A stretch of DNA of 64,000 nt, taken from NCBI GenBank assembly GCA_000965745.1, contig CP009479.1, positions 754,457-818,456 on the forward strand. The letters run 5' to 3'. A model generated the notes under the pieces. The model was not told the origin of the DNA and did not search any database. It saw nothing but the letters and a program-made list of their open reading frames with translations. Position 1 is the first letter of the stretch. Each line of letters starts with the position of its first letter. The position numbers and the translations under genes are program-made. Of this stretch, positions 25,188-33,827 are shown piece by piece. This DNA is from an uncultured archaeon (GTDB lineage: Archaea; Thermoplasmatota; Thermoplasmata; Thermoplasmatales; Thermoplasmataceae).

Positions 25188-26207
25188 ATGAAAGCTGCGC
25201 AACTTGTATCTTATAGAAAACCTCTGGAGATTAGGGAAGTAGATACACCAGAACCGTCAGGAGAACAGGTTCTGGTAAGGATTGCAGGTGCAGGTGTATG
25301 CCACAGTGATCTTCATCTCATCGAAGGAATGTTTCCACTTCCGTTCCTCCCACTCACTCTGGGCCATGAAAATACCGGGTATGTCGAGAATATCGGAAGC
25401 AGAGTAACCGGATTCGAACAGGGCGCTCCAGTCGCCGTTTACGGCGCTTGGAACAGGAGAAGTGATCGGTTCAGCTGGAAAGGTGAAGGCAATCTTTCCA
25501 ACGTCAACGACTGGGTTGGAGTAGGGCATAATGGCGGTTACGCTGAGTATCTGCTGGTTCCCACCTACAAATATCTGCTTCCCCTTAACGAGATAGATCC
25601 TGTCCGCGCGACGCCTCTAGTTGACGCTGGTCTCACTTCATACAGGGCTATTAACAAGCTCAGATCAAATGTCTACCCCGGGAGCACCGTAGTGTTAATA
25701 GGGATAGGCGGGCAAGGGCAGTATGCAGTGCAATATTCAAAGCTGATGCTGCCTCAGGTGAAAACAGTGGCAATTGACATAGACGACAGCAAACTTGCAG
25801 CAGCCAGGAAACTGGGGGCAGACGAGATTATAAACAGCGCTTGCGACAACCCGCTGAAGATCATCAAGGATATTACCAACGACGAAGGATGCCAGGGAGT
25901 GGTAGATTTCGTCGGGTCCTCGGAAACAATGAATATGGCCTACTCACTTCTCGGGAGACAGGGGAAGATGGTAATAGTCGGCTTGAATGGGGGGAAACTG
26001 GAGATTGTGCCTGACATGTTGGTCAATGAAGCCGAAGTTACAACCAGCAACTGGGGGACCATGCTCGAGTTGAGTGAAGTAATATCTCTTGCAGAAAGCG
26101 GAAAACTGAAAATCCAGTTTGAAAAAATGGGACTGGACAGTGTGAATGAAGCTCTTGAAAAACTTTCCTCCGGCTCGGTGAATGGCAGGATGATACTTAC
26201 TCCGTGA
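25188..26207 (+). CDS. Alcohol/sugar dehydrogenase, MDR family, without structural zinc
   Basis: A 339-residue medium-chain dehydrogenase. Catalytic-zinc residues are present (GVCHSDLH and LGHENTG), and the Rossmann motif is GIGGQGQYAV followed by AIDIDDSK, consistent with NAD. The lobe that normally binds the structural zinc (C-x2-C-x2-C-x7-C) is replaced by GAWNRRSDRFSWKGEGNLS, with no cysteine. Members lacking this zinc are known. GGAGG at 25176-25180 is a clear Shine-Dalgarno. The gene is divergent from the GMC operon across a promoter region of about 190 bp. The substrate is unknown. Confidence 0.9.
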   Translation: MKAAQLVSYRKPLEIREVDTPEPSGEQVLVRIAGAGVCHSDLHLIEGMFPLPFLPLTLGHENTGYVENIGSRVTGFEQGAPVAVYGAWNRRSDRFSWKGEGNLSNVNDWVGVGHNGGYAEYLLVPTYKYLLPLNEIDPVRATPLVDAGLTSYRAINKLRSNVYPGSTVVLIGIGGQGQYAVQYSKLMLPQVKTVAIDIDDSKLAAARKLGADEIINSACDNPLKIIKDITNDEGCQGVVDFVGSSETMNMAYSLLGRQGKMVIVGLNGGKLEIVPDMLVNEAEVTTSNWGTMLELSEVISLAESGKLKIQFEKMGLDSVNEALEKLSSGSVNGRMILTP

Positions 26208-26279
26208 TAAAGCATTAGCTATTGCTTTACACAGTCCAAAAACTCCCATTTTTATAGGCCGCATTGCGCATAGGAGCTT

Positions 26280-26372
26280 GTGAACCTGCACCTCTCTGTA
26301 CTAATCTTATTGTTACTATATCGAAAAGGACGTTCTGCAGTAAGTAAAAGCTTTGCGATCCTCCAATATTAG
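26280..26372 (+). CDS. Possible 30-residue leader or small protein
   Basis: A GTG-started frame encodes a hydrophobic stretch (LHLSVLILLLLY) and a basic tail (RKGRSAVSK). A TATA-like TTTTTATA lies about 27 nt upstream and TAGGAG at 26271-26276 precedes the GTG. It lies between an alcohol dehydrogenase and the APC permease. Too short to be certain; it may be chance. Confidence 0.2.
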   Translation: MNLHLSVLILLLLYRKGRSAVSKSFAILQY

Positions 26373-26435
26373 TGTTTCAGAGAACAAAATTCCCTAATAA
26401 CAAAACTTAAATATTTAATTGAAGTAGAATAGGTA

Positions 26436-27872
26436 ATGGTTAACACGTCACTAACTAAATCCACAGTTGGCATGCCTTTTCTCCTGGCACAAAGCATAGC
26501 CAGTGTGGCACCGATGGGAGCGGCTCTGGGAACATTGCTGGGAACAGCTGCTTATGCGGGTGCAGCATTCCCTCTGTCAATGATTGTAGGGTTGCTGATA
26601 ACTCTGTTATGGGTAAACACACCGTATCAGTTCTCAAAGAAGATTGTAGGGGCAGGTGGATTCTATCATTTTGCAAGCGAAGGCGTATCGCCTACCTTTG
26701 GATCTTTCGACGGATGGTACTACATCGCCAATTATGTGATGTTCATAGCACCAGGCGGACTACTTATATTCGGTGTAGTACTGCCGGGCATACTGCCAAT
26801 ACTAGGGATAACCTGGTATCCAACCATTCTCTGGATTCCTCTGAGTATAGTATTCATAATAATTGCATCGGCGCTCGCCTATTACGGAATCAAGCCTTCA
26901 CTGAAATTCAGCCTGGTTGCTTCAATATTGGAAATAGGATTCCTTCTTATTCTGAGCATAGTCATAATAACGTCAAGCCATACAACCAACACTCTTGCGG
27001 TATACTCTCCAGTTCTTTCCCCAGACGGTTTCAGTGGAATATTCCTGGGAGCAATATTTGCCCTTACTGCTGTGGGCGGGGTCAGCTCTGCGGTTTATCT
27101 AGGGGAAGAAGCAAGAGCTCCATTGAAGAACGTGAAGATAGCAGTGATAGTGGCCTATCTTGTTAATGCACTCACCTTTGTACTGTTCTCATATGCAGCC
27201 ACAGTTGGTTGGGGAATAAGCAACATGGGTGCATTTGCAAACTCAGGCGTGCCTGGAATTATCCTGGCCCAGCAGTATATGGGGGAAGCAGGATTGATCA
27301 TAATCAGCCTGCTTATTGTCAACAGTGTTTTTGCAGCAATACTCGCACCTATAAACGCAACATCTCGCCTTATACATTCGATGGCCAGGGACAAAGTTCT
27401 CCCTGAATGGCTCTCTGTTCTGCATCCAAAGAGGAACACTCCGTCAAGGCCGATACTTATCCTGGGGGTGGCAGCTATTTTCATCTCAACCGTATTGGGA
27501 CTTATAATGGGACCACTTAATGCGTTCATATTCATATTCCTGCTGGCGGGTACATCTGCCCTCGTAGCACATGTAATGGGTTCAGCCGCACTTCCAAAAT
27601 TCTATTCAAAAATAAAGGCACTGAATCCGCTTTATCATGTTATTGGACCCATACTTTTCATAATTTCAGCGATAGGGATAGGATACAGTCTCTTTGTTCC
27701 ATTTGTCTTTCCAGTGTACTATGCTCCTCTGTTCATAATAGCCTGGTCTCTTTTCGGAGGCCTGATATTCTTCAGCGCGAGAAAGAGGCTATCCACCTGG
27801 AATGAAGTCGGCAAGTCAAAATGGACAGAGACACCGGAAGTGCCCATTATACCAGAACCTGAAGAAGAGTGA
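26436..27872 (+). CDS. APC-superfamily amino acid permease
   Basis: A 478-residue membrane protein with about 12 hydrophobic segments. The first segment carries the family motif AQSIASVAPMGAALGTLLG and the second region GAGGFYHFASEGV; AVGGVSSAVYLGEEARAP matches segment 6 and the following loop of APC transporters. The substrate is an amino acid or related amine, unspecified. The TATA-like CTTAAATATTTAA at 26406-26418 is about 23 nt before the ATG, so the transcript is probably leaderless. It is monocistronic, with T-runs after the stop. Confidence 0.9.
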   Translation: MVNTSLTKSTVGMPFLLAQSIASVAPMGAALGTLLGTAAYAGAAFPLSMIVGLLITLLWVNTPYQFSKKIVGAGGFYHFASEGVSPTFGSFDGWYYIANYVMFIAPGGLLIFGVVLPGILPILGITWYPTILWIPLSIVFIIIASALAYYGIKPSLKFSLVASILEIGFLLILSIVIITSSHTTNTLAVYSPVLSPDGFSGIFLGAIFALTAVGGVSSAVYLGEEARAPLKNVKIAVIVAYLVNALTFVLFSYAATVGWGISNMGAFANSGVPGIILAQQYMGEAGLIIISLLIVNSVFAAILAPINATSRLIHSMARDKVLPEWLSVLHPKRNTPSRPILILGVAAIFISTVLGLIMGPLNAFIFIFLLAGTSALVAHVMGSAALPKFYSKIKALNPLYHVIGPILFIISAIGIGYSLFVPFVFPVYYAPLFIIAWSLFGGLIFFSARKRLSTWNEVGKSKWTETPEVPIIPEPEEE

Positions 27873-28009
27873 ATACAAACATTCTTTTTCACCATATATT
27901 TTTATTCACGCCCCATGGTTTTCCACCTTTTTTGAATGGCCACCCAATCCAGCTTAAGGATTATTTACGATAACAATATCTCACCATAGTAAAGAGGTGA
28001 AACAGGTAA

Positions 28010-28633
28010 TTGCCCATTCTTGAAGATGTTACAAGGCTAATGAATTCCGATATCTCAAGGATAATCGACTCTAAGGCAAATGAGTTTCAGGAAATGGGGA
28101 AAAGGGGAAAGGAAGAGATATTCGGCGAGCTGTGCTTCTGCCTGCTGACAGCCAACACCTCGGCTGAAATGGGGATAAGGACGCAGAACCTCATTGGGCT
28201 GGAAGGATTCATAACCTACGACCAGAACTTTCTCAGTGAGGAACTCAAGAGGATAAAATACAGATTCTACAATGTGAGGAGCAATTTTATAGTGCAAGCA
28301 AGGTGGATCATCGATGAACTGCCCGGTCTTCTCAGATCAAACAAAAGAGACGAAGTCAGGGAATATCTTGTTGAGAACGTAAAGGGAATCGGATACAAAG
28401 AGGCCTCACATTTTCTGAGGAATGTCGGAATCTTCAATTTTGCAATACTCGACAAGCACATCATGCGAATGCTGTCTGAGGAGTATAAGTTCCAGGTGCC
28501 CAAGGCAGTTCTGAGGAAGGACTATTACAAGAACGAGAAGATAGTTGCGGCCCTTTCAGAAAAGGTGAGCCTTGAGCCAGGGATATTCGACCTTTACATG
28601 TGGAAAATTGCGACTGGAAAGATAATCAAGTAA
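28010..28633 (+). CDS. ogg: 8-oxoguanine DNA glycosylase/lyase, Ogg2 type
   Basis: It removes 8-oxoguanine and nicks the strand. The 207-residue protein shows the helix-hairpin-helix-GPD core VKGIGYKEASHFLRN (catalytic Lys in GYKEA) and the conserved Asp in FAILDKHIM. FGELCFCLLTANTSAE is the N-terminal helix shared by archaeal Ogg2 enzymes. The start is TTG at 28010, with GAGGTG at 27994-27999; the first ATG is at 28040. It is followed by nnr after a 49-nt gap, perhaps in one transcript. Both enzymes repair oxidation or heat damage, one in DNA and one in cofactors. Confidence 0.92.
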   Translation: MPILEDVTRLMNSDISRIIDSKANEFQEMGKRGKEEIFGELCFCLLTANTSAEMGIRTQNLIGLEGFITYDQNFLSEELKRIKYRFYNVRSNFIVQARWIIDELPGLLRSNKRDEVREYLVENVKGIGYKEASHFLRNVGIFNFAILDKHIMRMLSEEYKFQVPKAVLRKDYYKNEKIVAALSEKVSLEPGIFDLYMWKIATGKIIK

Positions 28634-28682
28634 TTGTCTCTGTACATACGGCAACCTTTTTTCAAACAGTGGCACTTTCATC

Positions 28683-30086
28683 ATGATGATGGACTACCTG
28701 GATGTGAAGAGAGACGATATCAACTATATGCATCTCTACGGGGACGCGACTAAGCTCATGGAAAATGCGGCCAGGCAGTTGAGCGACTTTGTTAGAAAGA
28801 CATTCGTCCCAGGGTCCAGGATATGTGCAGTCTGCGGCACAGGAAATAATGCAGGTGACGGGATAGCAGCACTCGAAAACCTCAGAGGTGATTATGATGT
28901 GTCAGCAGTACTTGTGAAGGGCAAAGGGTCGCTAAAGACGGACGAGGCAAAGTGGGCAATCAAGAGATACAAGGGCAGGGTTTCAGGCATAAGATCGCTC
29001 AAGCAGGAGCTTGCAGGCTCAGACATCATTCTTGACTGCATGTTTGGTGTAGGGATATCGGGAGAGCCCAGGGAGCCCTATGCCAAAGCTATTGAGCAAA
29101 TCAACAAATCAGGAAAAAAGATTGTATCTATTGACGTCCCATCCGGCCTTGGGACAAAAAGATCTGTAATGCCGGATTACACGGTAACCTTCACCGACGT
29201 TAAAAAAGGAATGGCACCTGAAAACAGTGGGGACATAACTGTATGCGACATAGGCATCCCTGAATCCGTGAGGAAATATGCAGGTCCGGGAGACATGGTT
29301 TACTACACCAGGCCCGACCCCTCATCACACAAAGGCATGAACGGATCACTTTCAATAATTGGTGGCTGGGAATACTACGGCTCCTCAGTTATAGCGGCCC
29401 TTGGGGCGAATGCCATGGCCATAGACCTGGTCAAGATTTACACGACTCCGCTGAATTATGAAATAATTGCGACTTACAGCCCTTTCATAATCGTTAGAAA
29501 TATTGCGAAGCTTGGAAATAATTGGAAAGAGGACGCCCTTAGAGGTACTGCGCTGCTTATAGGGCCGGGGCTGGGCATTTCGGATGAAGCACAGAAAGAT
29601 GTAAAGCAGATGTTAGGAAAAGCCAAGATGCCGATAATAGTGGATGCTGACGGCATCAAGCTCATGTCGGATAAAATTTCATGGACAAGGGGCAGGAACA
29701 TGATATTCACACCCCATCGAAGGGAATTCGAGATCCTCACAGGCTTGGATGCAAACGAGGAAAATGCAGTAAAGTTTGCAGAAAAGCACTCGGTGGTCAT
29801 CGTGCTGAAAGGGGTCAGGGACATAGTTACAGACGGTTCCAGGACAATATACGTTGAAGGTGGTAACGTAAGAATGACGATGGGTGGAACGGGAGATCTG
29901 CTGGCTGGCCTTATTTCTGCAATGGCTTCCAGGAACATTGACCCCTTCCGATCGGCCGTTATGGGCGCCTACATAAACAAGAAAATTGCAGAACGTGCTT
30001 TTTCTTCCAAATCGTACTGGTACAGCATCGATGACATGATTGATGCAGTACCCGGATTCATGAAAGAATCAGCCAACTGGGCTTGA
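28683..30086 (+). CDS. nnr: Bifunctional NAD(P)H-hydrate epimerase / ADP- or ATP-dependent dehydratase
   Basis: It repairs damaged NAD(P)HX. Residues 1-205 form the YjeF_N epimerase domain (MENAARQL, VCGTGNNAGDGIAAL, SIDVPSGLG). Residues 215-467 form the ribokinase-like dehydratase domain, with GPGLGISDEA, VDADGIKLM, TPHRREFEILTG and the phosphate-binding MGGTGDLLAGLI. The fusion is the standard form. The ATG at 28683 is the first of two adjacent ATGs. It lies downstream of ogg. Confidence 0.95.
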   Translation: MMMDYLDVKRDDINYMHLYGDATKLMENAARQLSDFVRKTFVPGSRICAVCGTGNNAGDGIAALENLRGDYDVSAVLVKGKGSLKTDEAKWAIKRYKGRVSGIRSLKQELAGSDIILDCMFGVGISGEPREPYAKAIEQINKSGKKIVSIDVPSGLGTKRSVMPDYTVTFTDVKKGMAPENSGDITVCDIGIPESVRKYAGPGDMVYYTRPDPSSHKGMNGSLSIIGGWEYYGSSVIAALGANAMAIDLVKIYTTPLNYEIIATYSPFIIVRNIAKLGNNWKEDALRGTALLIGPGLGISDEAQKDVKQMLGKAKMPIIVDADGIKLMSDKISWTRGRNMIFTPHRREFEILTGLDANEENAVKFAEKHSVVIVLKGVRDIVTDGSRTIYVEGGNVRMTMGGTGDLLAGLISAMASRNIDPFRSAVMGAYINKKIAERAFSSKSYWYSIDDMIDAVPGFMKESANWA

Positions 30087-30125
30087 ACCATCCTATGGCG
30101 AATCAAATTTCACATTCCCGAAAAA

Positions 30126-30134
30126 CTTTATTAT
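30126..30134 (+). promoter_or_regulatory. TATA box of the acyl-CoA-synthetase-like gene
   Basis: CTTTATTAT is centred 26 nt before the GTG at 30156, supporting a leaderless GTG start. Confidence 0.5.
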
Positions 30135-30155
30135 CGCATTGCGAGTTCGTAATCC

Positions 30156-31823
30156 GTGCCGGAAAAGTCAAAGGATCAGTCTTCCCGCGAATCAGCTATG
30201 GATTCAGGAATCGCTGCAGATACAAAGTCACTGTACTCAATGCTGAAAGAAACAGCAGAAAAGAACAGAAGCATGCCGGCTTTTATATTCTGGAAACGCA
30301 GATTTACATACGATGCACTTCTTAAAATGGTTGACTCACTCGCTGAATCCCTTCGGTCAAGGTTCTCCATACCTAAGGGTGCAAGGTTGGGGTTGCTCTT
30401 GCCAAATTCCCCTCCGCTTGTTGTATCGCTCTATGCAATCTCAAAGATTTCTGCAGTGGGCGTCCCAATAAATCCAAAGAGCAGCCTGAGAGAAATAGAG
30501 AATGTTGTTAGGCACAGTGGAATGCGCTGCCTGATCACCACGGATACCAACCTGGAGAAAGTTAAGGGCCTGGCATCAGAGGACTTGATAATAATAGTCG
30601 CAAGGATGCAGGACTTCATTTCATTCGGGTCTGCCATCCGTCGTTCATTCCGCCATGGCCTCAAATACCTCGATCAGGAAGAGCTCAGTGAAGGTGTGGC
30701 CAAATTTTCCGACCTCATATACACGGGAGATAACGGGGCAGAAGAAGACTACTCCCCTTCGGAAGTTGCTCTGCTTGCCTACTCGGGAAGCACATCACTG
30801 TCGCCTAAGGCGGCCAGCCTGACCCACAACAATCTTTACGTTAACATCAAGAACCTTGCAGAGTGGTTTCCGAAAATAGAGAGAAGGACGATTACGATAG
30901 CTGCGGTACCGTTCCACCATATGTTCAGCCTTCTGATTGCATTGCTTGTACCAATTTCATCAGGCTCAACAATAGTTCTCATCGAAGACTACCGGAACGT
31001 AGATGATATTCTGAATTCAATAACAGAGTATCTGTGCGACTACTTTGTAGGGAACCCCTCTGTATTCAAGGAACTGCTGGAAAGAAAGGACCTCCTGAAA
31101 TACAGGATAGGGACTGTCAAGGTCTTCATAGCCGGTGGGGACACGGTAACTGAGGAGTTTGCCAGGCATTTCGAGGAAATCACAGGGTCCAGCATTGTAA
31201 CAACATACGGGACCAAGGAGGTCACCGGAGTCTCGCACATTAACCCGCTTGACAAGAGAAGGAGAAAATACAGCTCAATAGGAAGGCTGGTAAATAACAC
31301 AGAAGCCAGGATAGTTGACGATGAGACCGGGGAGGAAGCAGCGGAAGGTTCAGTTGGCCTTCTCTGGATTAGAGGGCCTCAAGTGATGAAGGAATATTGG
31401 AAGAACAAAGAAGCGACAGAGGAGGTTCTGAAGGATGGGTGGTTCCTGACAGGCGATATGGCACGCATCGACTCGGACGGCTTCTATTTCCTGTATCAGA
31501 GAAAAAGGGAGGCGATTGTGTCAGACAGTTCAATGGTTTATGCGGTGGAAGTGGAGGAAGTCCTGAAGCAGAACCCAAGCGTGGACGAAGTAGCGGTTAT
31601 AGGGCTTCCGGATGAAAAGCGCGGTGAAATCATAAAGGCATACATTATCGCGAAAGAAGGCGAGAAGATTTCAGAAAAGGAGCTGAGAGAGCTATGCGAC
31701 TCACAGCTTTCAGAGTACAAGAGGCCAACCATTTATGAATTCAGGTCTGAACTTCCAAAGAACATGGAAGGCCAGGTGATAAAGAGAATTCTGAGGGAGG
31801 AATCCCTCAAGGAAGGAGAATAA
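30156..31823 (+). CDS. AMP-binding (acyl-CoA synthetase-like) enzyme with altered catalytic motifs
   Basis: A 555-residue member of the adenylate-forming superfamily. Most core motifs are present: VGVPINPKSS, the A3 P-loop as AYSGSTSLSPKAASLTH, YGTKEVTGVS, SSIGRL, and FLTGDMARIDSDGFYFL. Two late motifs are unusual. The hinge region reads YQRKREAIVSDSSMVYAVEVEE, where the glycine-rich GRxKD-xI-xxGG-x-NV is expected. The A10 motif reads PKNMEGQVIKRIL, with Gln where the catalytic Lys of PKTxxGK normally sits. It may be unable to make acyl-adenylates efficiently, or it may catalyse only the thioester step. The start is GTG. The natural substrate is unknown. Confidence 0.85.
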   Translation: MPEKSKDQSSRESAMDSGIAADTKSLYSMLKETAEKNRSMPAFIFWKRRFTYDALLKMVDSLAESLRSRFSIPKGARLGLLLPNSPPLVVSLYAISKISAVGVPINPKSSLREIENVVRHSGMRCLITTDTNLEKVKGLASEDLIIIVARMQDFISFGSAIRRSFRHGLKYLDQEELSEGVAKFSDLIYTGDNGAEEDYSPSEVALLAYSGSTSLSPKAASLTHNNLYVNIKNLAEWFPKIERRTITIAAVPFHHMFSLLIALLVPISSGSTIVLIEDYRNVDDILNSITEYLCDYFVGNPSVFKELLERKDLLKYRIGTVKVFIAGGDTVTEEFARHFEEITGSSIVTTYGTKEVTGVSHINPLDKRRRKYSSIGRLVNNTEARIVDDETGEEAAEGSVGLLWIRGPQVMKEYWKNKEATEEVLKDGWFLTGDMARIDSDGFYFLYQRKREAIVSDSSMVYAVEVEEVLKQNPSVDEVAVIGLPDEKRGEIIKAYIIAKEGEKISEKELRELCDSQLSEYKRPTIYEFRSELPKNMEGQVIKRILREESLKEGE

Positions 31824-31992
31824 CTTCTCCAGACTCTATTTCCCAAGTGGCGGGTGAAATGTGCGCATAAACCATGCGGAATATCAATCGTCAATGATCG
31901 TTTTCCGGCAATTACAATCCATAAATATTACTCTCTGAAACTTCGCCAGAAATTAATCCTTTTTAAATGAAGCCTTATATTTCGCGGATGCG

Positions 31993-32037
31993 TTATAAAT
32001 ATATATTAACGATTTTGGCATTACCATACCGAAGGTG
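31993..32037 (+). promoter_or_regulatory. Promoter and ribosome-binding site of citrate synthase
   Basis: The TATA run TTATAAATATATATTAA starts at 31993. GAAGGTG at 32031-32037 is 8 nt before the ATG at 32046, so this transcript appears to have a short leader with a Shine-Dalgarno, unlike most single genes here. Confidence 0.45.
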
Positions 32038-32045
32038 TTATTATT

Positions 32046-33200
32046 ATGTCTGACGAAAGTATTCAGGAAACTCAATTTTCAAGAGGCCTGGAGGGAATTA
32101 TTGCTGCTGAAACAAAAATTGGTTATGTCGACGGTCTTAATGGCAAGCTTGTTTATCGCGGATATGACATAAACGTTCTCGCTGAGCAATCAAATTACGA
32201 AGAAGTGTCTTACCTGCTTTTGAAGGGCCATCTCCCATCCAAGGATGAGTATGATCAGTACGTTGCAGGGTTGAAGAAGTCCATGGACTTGGAGAAGGAC
32301 GAGTACGACCTTATATCACAGGTCTCAAAAACCTCGCATCCCATGTCTACCCTTCGAACTATGGTTTCATATATAGGCGGGAAAGACTCAGGCAGTGTGG
32401 AACCAGATCTGGAAAAGCAGGAGGACATAAGTGTTAATCTCATTGCAAAACTTCCCACAATAGTGGCTGCGATCAACAGGGCAACACAGGGAAGGGAATT
32501 TGTTAAGCCGGATCCAGATCTCTCATATTCATCAAACTTCTTCTATATGTCAACAGGCAGGAAGCCTGACACTGTTGAAGCCAGGATGCTTGACACAGCT
32601 CTGATGCTTCATGCAGATCATGGAATGAACGCCTCAACCTTTGCAGCCATGCTGACGATCTCGACACTATCCGACATGTATTCTGCTGTAACTTCTGCTG
32701 TATCAACCCTTAAGGGACCGCTTCACGGAGGTGCAAACGAGAGGGCACTTGCATTGATCAGAAAGGTTGGAACCCCTGAAAATGCGGACAAGGTAATCGG
32801 TGACATGATAGAAAAAAAGGAAAAGATCATGGGATTCGGGCACAGGGTGTACAAGGTATATGACCCCAGGGCCAAAATTCTCAAGGAATATGCGAAATAT
32901 GTTGCTGAGAAGAATAACAAGCCTGAGCTGTTCCATACAGCAGAGAAGATAGAAGAAGTCATGATAAACAAGCTTGGCAGCAAGGGAATTTTCCCAAATG
33001 TCGACTTCTATTCGGGAATGATCTATTATTCCATGGGCTTTGAGCCTGAGATATTCACACCGATATTTGCAGTAGGAAGAATATCTGGCTGGGTATCCAG
33101 GGCACTTGAGTACCTCTCAGACAACAGGCTTTTCAGGCCAAAGGCGAGGTATATCGGGGAATCTGAGCTCAGGAAATACACGCCTATAAACGAACGCTGA
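32046..33200 (+). CDS. gltA: Citrate synthase
   Basis: It condenses oxaloacetate and acetyl-CoA. The 384-residue protein has the active-site triad regions: His in LHADHGMNASTF, His in GFGHRVYKVYDPRA and Asp in PNVDFYSGMIYYSMG. PLHGGANERAL also fits. Length and motifs match the archaeal/Gram-positive dimeric type; 2-methylcitrate synthase activity cannot be excluded by sequence. It is monocistronic, with a leader-type promoter upstream and a hairpin plus T-tract at the end. Confidence 0.95.
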   Translation: MSDESIQETQFSRGLEGIIAAETKIGYVDGLNGKLVYRGYDINVLAEQSNYEEVSYLLLKGHLPSKDEYDQYVAGLKKSMDLEKDEYDLISQVSKTSHPMSTLRTMVSYIGGKDSGSVEPDLEKQEDISVNLIAKLPTIVAAINRATQGREFVKPDPDLSYSSNFFYMSTGRKPDTVEARMLDTALMLHADHGMNASTFAAMLTISTLSDMYSAVTSAVSTLKGPLHGGANERALALIRKVGTPENADKVIGDMIEKKEKIMGFGHRVYKVYDPRAKILKEYAKYVAEKNNKPELFHTAEKIEEVMINKLGSKGIFPNVDFYSGMIYYSMGFEPEIFTPIFAVGRISGWVSRALEYLSDNRLFRPKARYIGESELRKYTPINER

Positions 33201-33231
33201 TTGAATCGATCAGCGCCTTTCATATTTTTTT
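33195..33231 (+). terminator. Hairpin and T-tract at the end of citrate synthase
   Basis: CGCTGAT-tgaatcg-ATCAGCG (33195-33215) overlaps the stop codon. Nine bases later there are seven T (33225-33231). The stem is 7 bp. This resembles a bacterial-type terminator and should at least act as an archaeal oligo-T terminator. Confidence 0.5.
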
Positions 33232-33268
33232 GAAACAAGACTGGAAAAAGCTGTTAAAGCAACCTCAT

Positions 33269-33290
33269 ATGCGAAATTCTAAAAATTTAT
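33269..33290 (+). promoter_or_regulatory. ATGCGAAAT motif and TATA box of the GNAT gene
   Basis: ATGCGAAAT at 33269-33277 is followed 3 nt later by AAAAATTTAT (33281-33290), which is about 28 nt before the ATG at 33314. This is the same motif as at 2121-2136, also just ahead of a TATA run. Confidence 0.4.
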
Positions 33291-33313
33291 CTTTATCCCC
33301 GATATAAATTTTC

Positions 33314-33775
33314 ATGGTCTATTTTGAGCCATTCAAGGAAGATGAATTTAAGCAATACTGGAATTATTCTGTGAACTCCTGGAAAAAAGACATGGTAAGG
33401 GCGGGACTAATAGACGAAAGAGTAACATTTAAAGAAGCAGAAGAACAGATTAAAAGATTTGTCCCTAATGGCCTGAAAACTCCGAACCACTATTTCATGC
33501 ACATAGTATCCGAAGGCCAGAAAATCGGCAATTTATGGTTGGAGATCAGGAAAAGAGGAGCCACTGAAGCTTACCTTTGGGACATACTCATCAACGAAGA
33601 TCAAAGAGGGAAAGGTTACGGAAAGTCTACCACGGCAAAAATACATCAGTTTGCAAAGGAGAAGGGTGCTGCAAAAATCTCACTGAATGTTTTTGCTTAC
33701 AATGGTGTTGCCAGGAACCTCTACGAAACGCTTGGATATCACGAAGCAGCCATAACGATGATCAAATTTCTCTGA
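33314..33775 (+). CDS. GNAT-family N-acetyltransferase
   Basis: A 153-residue acetyltransferase. The acetyl-CoA pyrophosphate-binding loop is DQRGKGYGKSTTAKI (R/Q-x-x-G-x-G pattern) near residues 96-110, preceded by the beta4 strand AYLWDILINE. KISLNVFAYNGVARNLYETLGY is the usual motif B end. The acceptor is unknown; the fold is shared by enzymes acting on small amines and on protein N-termini. It is a single gene, convergent with an APH-type kinase gene. Confidence 0.88.
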   Translation: MVYFEPFKEDEFKQYWNYSVNSWKKDMVRAGLIDERVTFKEAEEQIKRFVPNGLKTPNHYFMHIVSEGQKIGNLWLEIRKRGATEAYLWDILINEDQRGKGYGKSTTAKIHQFAKEKGAAKISLNVFAYNGVARNLYETLGYHEAAITMIKFL

Positions 33776-33827
33776 CTTCCTGCTACAGTAACCTCAGGCA
33801 GACAGCACACCCCCTCTTGTACAGATC

